5,742 nt of DNA. Source: Holophagae bacterium. GTDB taxonomy: Bacteria > Acidobacteriota > Thermoanaerobaculia > Thermoanaerobaculales > Sulfomarinibacteraceae. The notes under the pieces were generated by a model that saw only the letters and a program-made list of their open reading frames with translations, did no database searches and was not told the origin of the DNA. Both the position numbers and the translations under genes were made by a program. Below, one piece after another: positions 4,518 to 5,742 of the stretch (positions are counted from its first letter, which is position 1; each line of letters starts with the position of its first letter). The stretch lies in NCBI GenBank assembly GCA_030609785.1, contig JAUWTC010000196.1:1-5742 (forward strand). The letters run 5' to 3'.

Positions 4518-5742
4518 CTACCGCCCTCGCCTCAGCGGGACCAACAGTCCGAGAATAATCAGCAGGCTCCACACCGGCCACGGACCGTCGAACGCCGCAA
4601 GAATGGCGCCGGAAACAAGGGCAAAGCCACCAAACAGCGTACCCCTGAGACCGGCCAGAGGTTTTTCCGGTGGCCTTCGGGTCTGCTGTTCCAGGATTCG
4701 AAGCCCTTCGGTTACCAACTGAGGCATTCGAACGAAGGCATCGACCATGTCGGGAGCGGCACGAAGGCCCTGCTGAATCAGGCTCGCAGGCGATAGCTGC
4801 GTGCGGAAGATCCTGTAGACGTGCCGCTCCGAGACCTCGGCCACGTTGAATTCCGGGTTCATCATGTATCCGACGCCCTCGTAGGTGATCAAGGCCTTGA
4901 CCATCAGGACCATGTCAACCGGATAGTACATGTGGTATCGAGCGCCCAACTGCACCGACTCCAGCATCAGTAACGCCAATGATTTCTGTTCGATCTTCGA
5001 CCCACGACGCCAACGGCGGCACAACTCCCGCATCGCCCGCCTGAAGCCCGGCACGTCACTCTTCTCATCCTTCTGGGCAACTTCCGCCAGGTGACGTGCC
5101 GCCTGGTCGAAATTGCCCATCACCATCCCGTAGTAGGTCGAGAACAAATGATGCCGGACATCGGTCTCAATCCGGCCGACCATGCCGAGGTCGATGAAAC
5201 CGATCTTCATCCCCGGCAGGACCATCATGTTGCCCGGGTGAAGGTCAGCATGAAAGAAGCCGTCTTCGTAGAGCATTCGAATGATCGCCGAAGCCCCGAC
5301 ATCAATCAACTGCTGTCGTTCGCTCTCGGACAATGTGGAGGCCAAATCCGAGTCAGGCGCCACCCCGTCAAGGAATGCCTCGCACAGGACCCGATCGCCG
5401 GTGAAATCCCTGAAAATCTCGGGAAACACCACCTCGGACATGTCCTTGAAGTTCTCGATGAAGTTCTCTGTGTTCTCCGCCTCCAACTGCATTTCAATCT
5501 CACGGAGGGTGAATTCGCAGAATTCGTCAGCGACCCTGCGCGGCTGGTACTGAGGTGTGATCCACTGGAGAATCCGCCCGAAGATTCGCAGCAGCGCCGC
5601 ATCCCTAATCAGCAGTTCTCGAATGCCGGGCTTGACGACCTTAAGGATGACACGCACCCCATCCAGGGTCACGGCCTTGTGGGTTTGAGCGATTGAGGCG
5701 GAAGCCAACGGCTTCGGGTCAACCTCGGCGAACATCTCGGTG
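4518..5742 (-). CDS. UbiB/AarF/ABC1-family atypical kinase-like protein (partial, N-terminus beyond window)
   Basis: The minus-strand frame is open from the right edge to a TAG at 4520-4518, giving the C-terminal ~407 residues. Numbering from the Met at 5735, which is internal (it sits mid-motif in EMFAEVDPKPLASASIAQTH), the family landmarks are: Ala/Ser-rich nucleotide loop ASASIAQTH (11-19); ATP-binding Lys32 in VILKVVKPGI; REIEMQLEAEN (78-88), matching the conserved ExD/EAxN element; HADLHPGN (162-169); and metal-binding-like IDLGMVG (181-187), with Leu where Phe is usual. Two C-terminal hydrophobic segments (about 366-382 and 387-401) before a basic end are typical membrane anchors of UbiB/ADCK proteins. 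The KxGQ region and about 100 N-terminal residues are missing. The family supports ubiquinone and other isoprenoid-lipid metabolism, probably through ATPase activity. The exact role cannot be assigned, so no symbol is given. Confidence 0.93.
   Translation of the reverse strand, partial: TEMFAEVDPKPLASASIAQTHKAVTLDGVRVILKVVKPGIRELLIRDAALLRIFGRILQWITPQYQPRRVADEFCEFTLREIEMQLEAENTENFIENFKDMSEVVFPEIFRDFTGDRVLCEAFLDGVAPDSDLASTLSESERQQLIDVGASAIIRMLYEDGFFHADLHPGNMMVLPGMKIGFIDLGMVGRIETDVRHHLFSTYYGMVMGNFDQAARHLAEVAQKDEKSDVPGFRRAMRELCRRWRRGSKIEQKSLALLMLESVQLGARYHMYYPVDMVLMVKALITYEGVGYMMNPEFNVAEVSERHVYRIFRTQLSPASLIQQGLRAAPDMVDAFVRMPQLVTEGLRILEQQTRRPPEKPLAGLRGTLFGGFALVSGAILAAFDGPWPVWSLLIILGLLVPLRRGR

Noticed and set aside
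4360..4581. 73-residue minus-strand open frame in the permease2-UbiB gap
   Set aside because: It runs through the heptamer repeat and GC hairpin and overlaps the end of the UbiB-like gene in another frame. No ribosome binding site or domain was seen.
5091..5696. 201-residue + strand open frame inside the UbiB-like gene
   Set aside because: It lies wholly opposite conserved kinase-like motifs on the minus strand and has no recognisable domain of its own.
5733..5735. ATG at the right edge as the true start of the UbiB-like gene
   Set aside because: The frame is still open upstream (T-E before it), and this Met falls inside a conserved motif just before the ASASIAQTH loop. The real N-terminus must lie outside the window.

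Overview
The window is GC-rich, gene-dense bacterial DNA. Its core is a tightly packed + strand operon of two ABC-2 type ATPase/permease pairs, preceded by a small Rieske [2Fe-2S] protein. On the right, a convergent UbiB/AarF-family gene runs off the edge. Good Shine-Dalgarno sites (GGAGG/AGGAG), ATGA stop-start overlaps and NatA-like ABC families mark a Gram-negative-like bacterium. The intergenic short-period repeats resemble those scattered through genomes of deltaproteobacterial, planctomycete and related environmental lineages. The lineage cannot be fixed from the sequence, and nothing seen here is phage- or plasmid-specific.

Layout. At 1-67 is the C-terminal tail of an unidentified + strand gene. 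The stretch 68-355 has no gene. It holds two repeat structures: an inverted pair of arms built from 8-bp units (87-123 and 181-212), and a CTTTGCG array (266-300) that ends just before the Rieske gene. At 356-715 is the Rieske ferredoxin-like protein. At 743-1738 is ABC ATPase 1, at 1725-2585 permease 1, at 2582-3526 ATPase 2 and at 3523-4335 permease 2. Overlaps of 14, 4 and 4 bases show that these four are translationally coupled. The stretch 4336-4517 is non-coding and holds an inverted pair of arms built from 7-bp TATCAGC-like units around a GC-rich hairpin. At 4518-5742 (minus strand) is the C-terminal ~407 residues of a UbiB/ABC1 atypical kinase.

How the genes may work together. Two ATPases and two six-helix permeases could assemble into one heteromeric exporter or into two related ones. 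The cargo is not evident. The Rieske gene lies 27 bases upstream in the same orientation, so it is probably co-transcribed. That invites the idea that a redox step is tied to export or membrane maturation, but the sequence does not prove it. The UbiB-like protein is transcribed convergently and is probably functionally separate, although it also points to isoprenoid-lipid or quinone biology.

The individual protein families are ordinary. The less ordinary parts are the Rieske plus double ABC-2 arrangement, and the three different short-period repeat families that fill both larger intergenic gaps.
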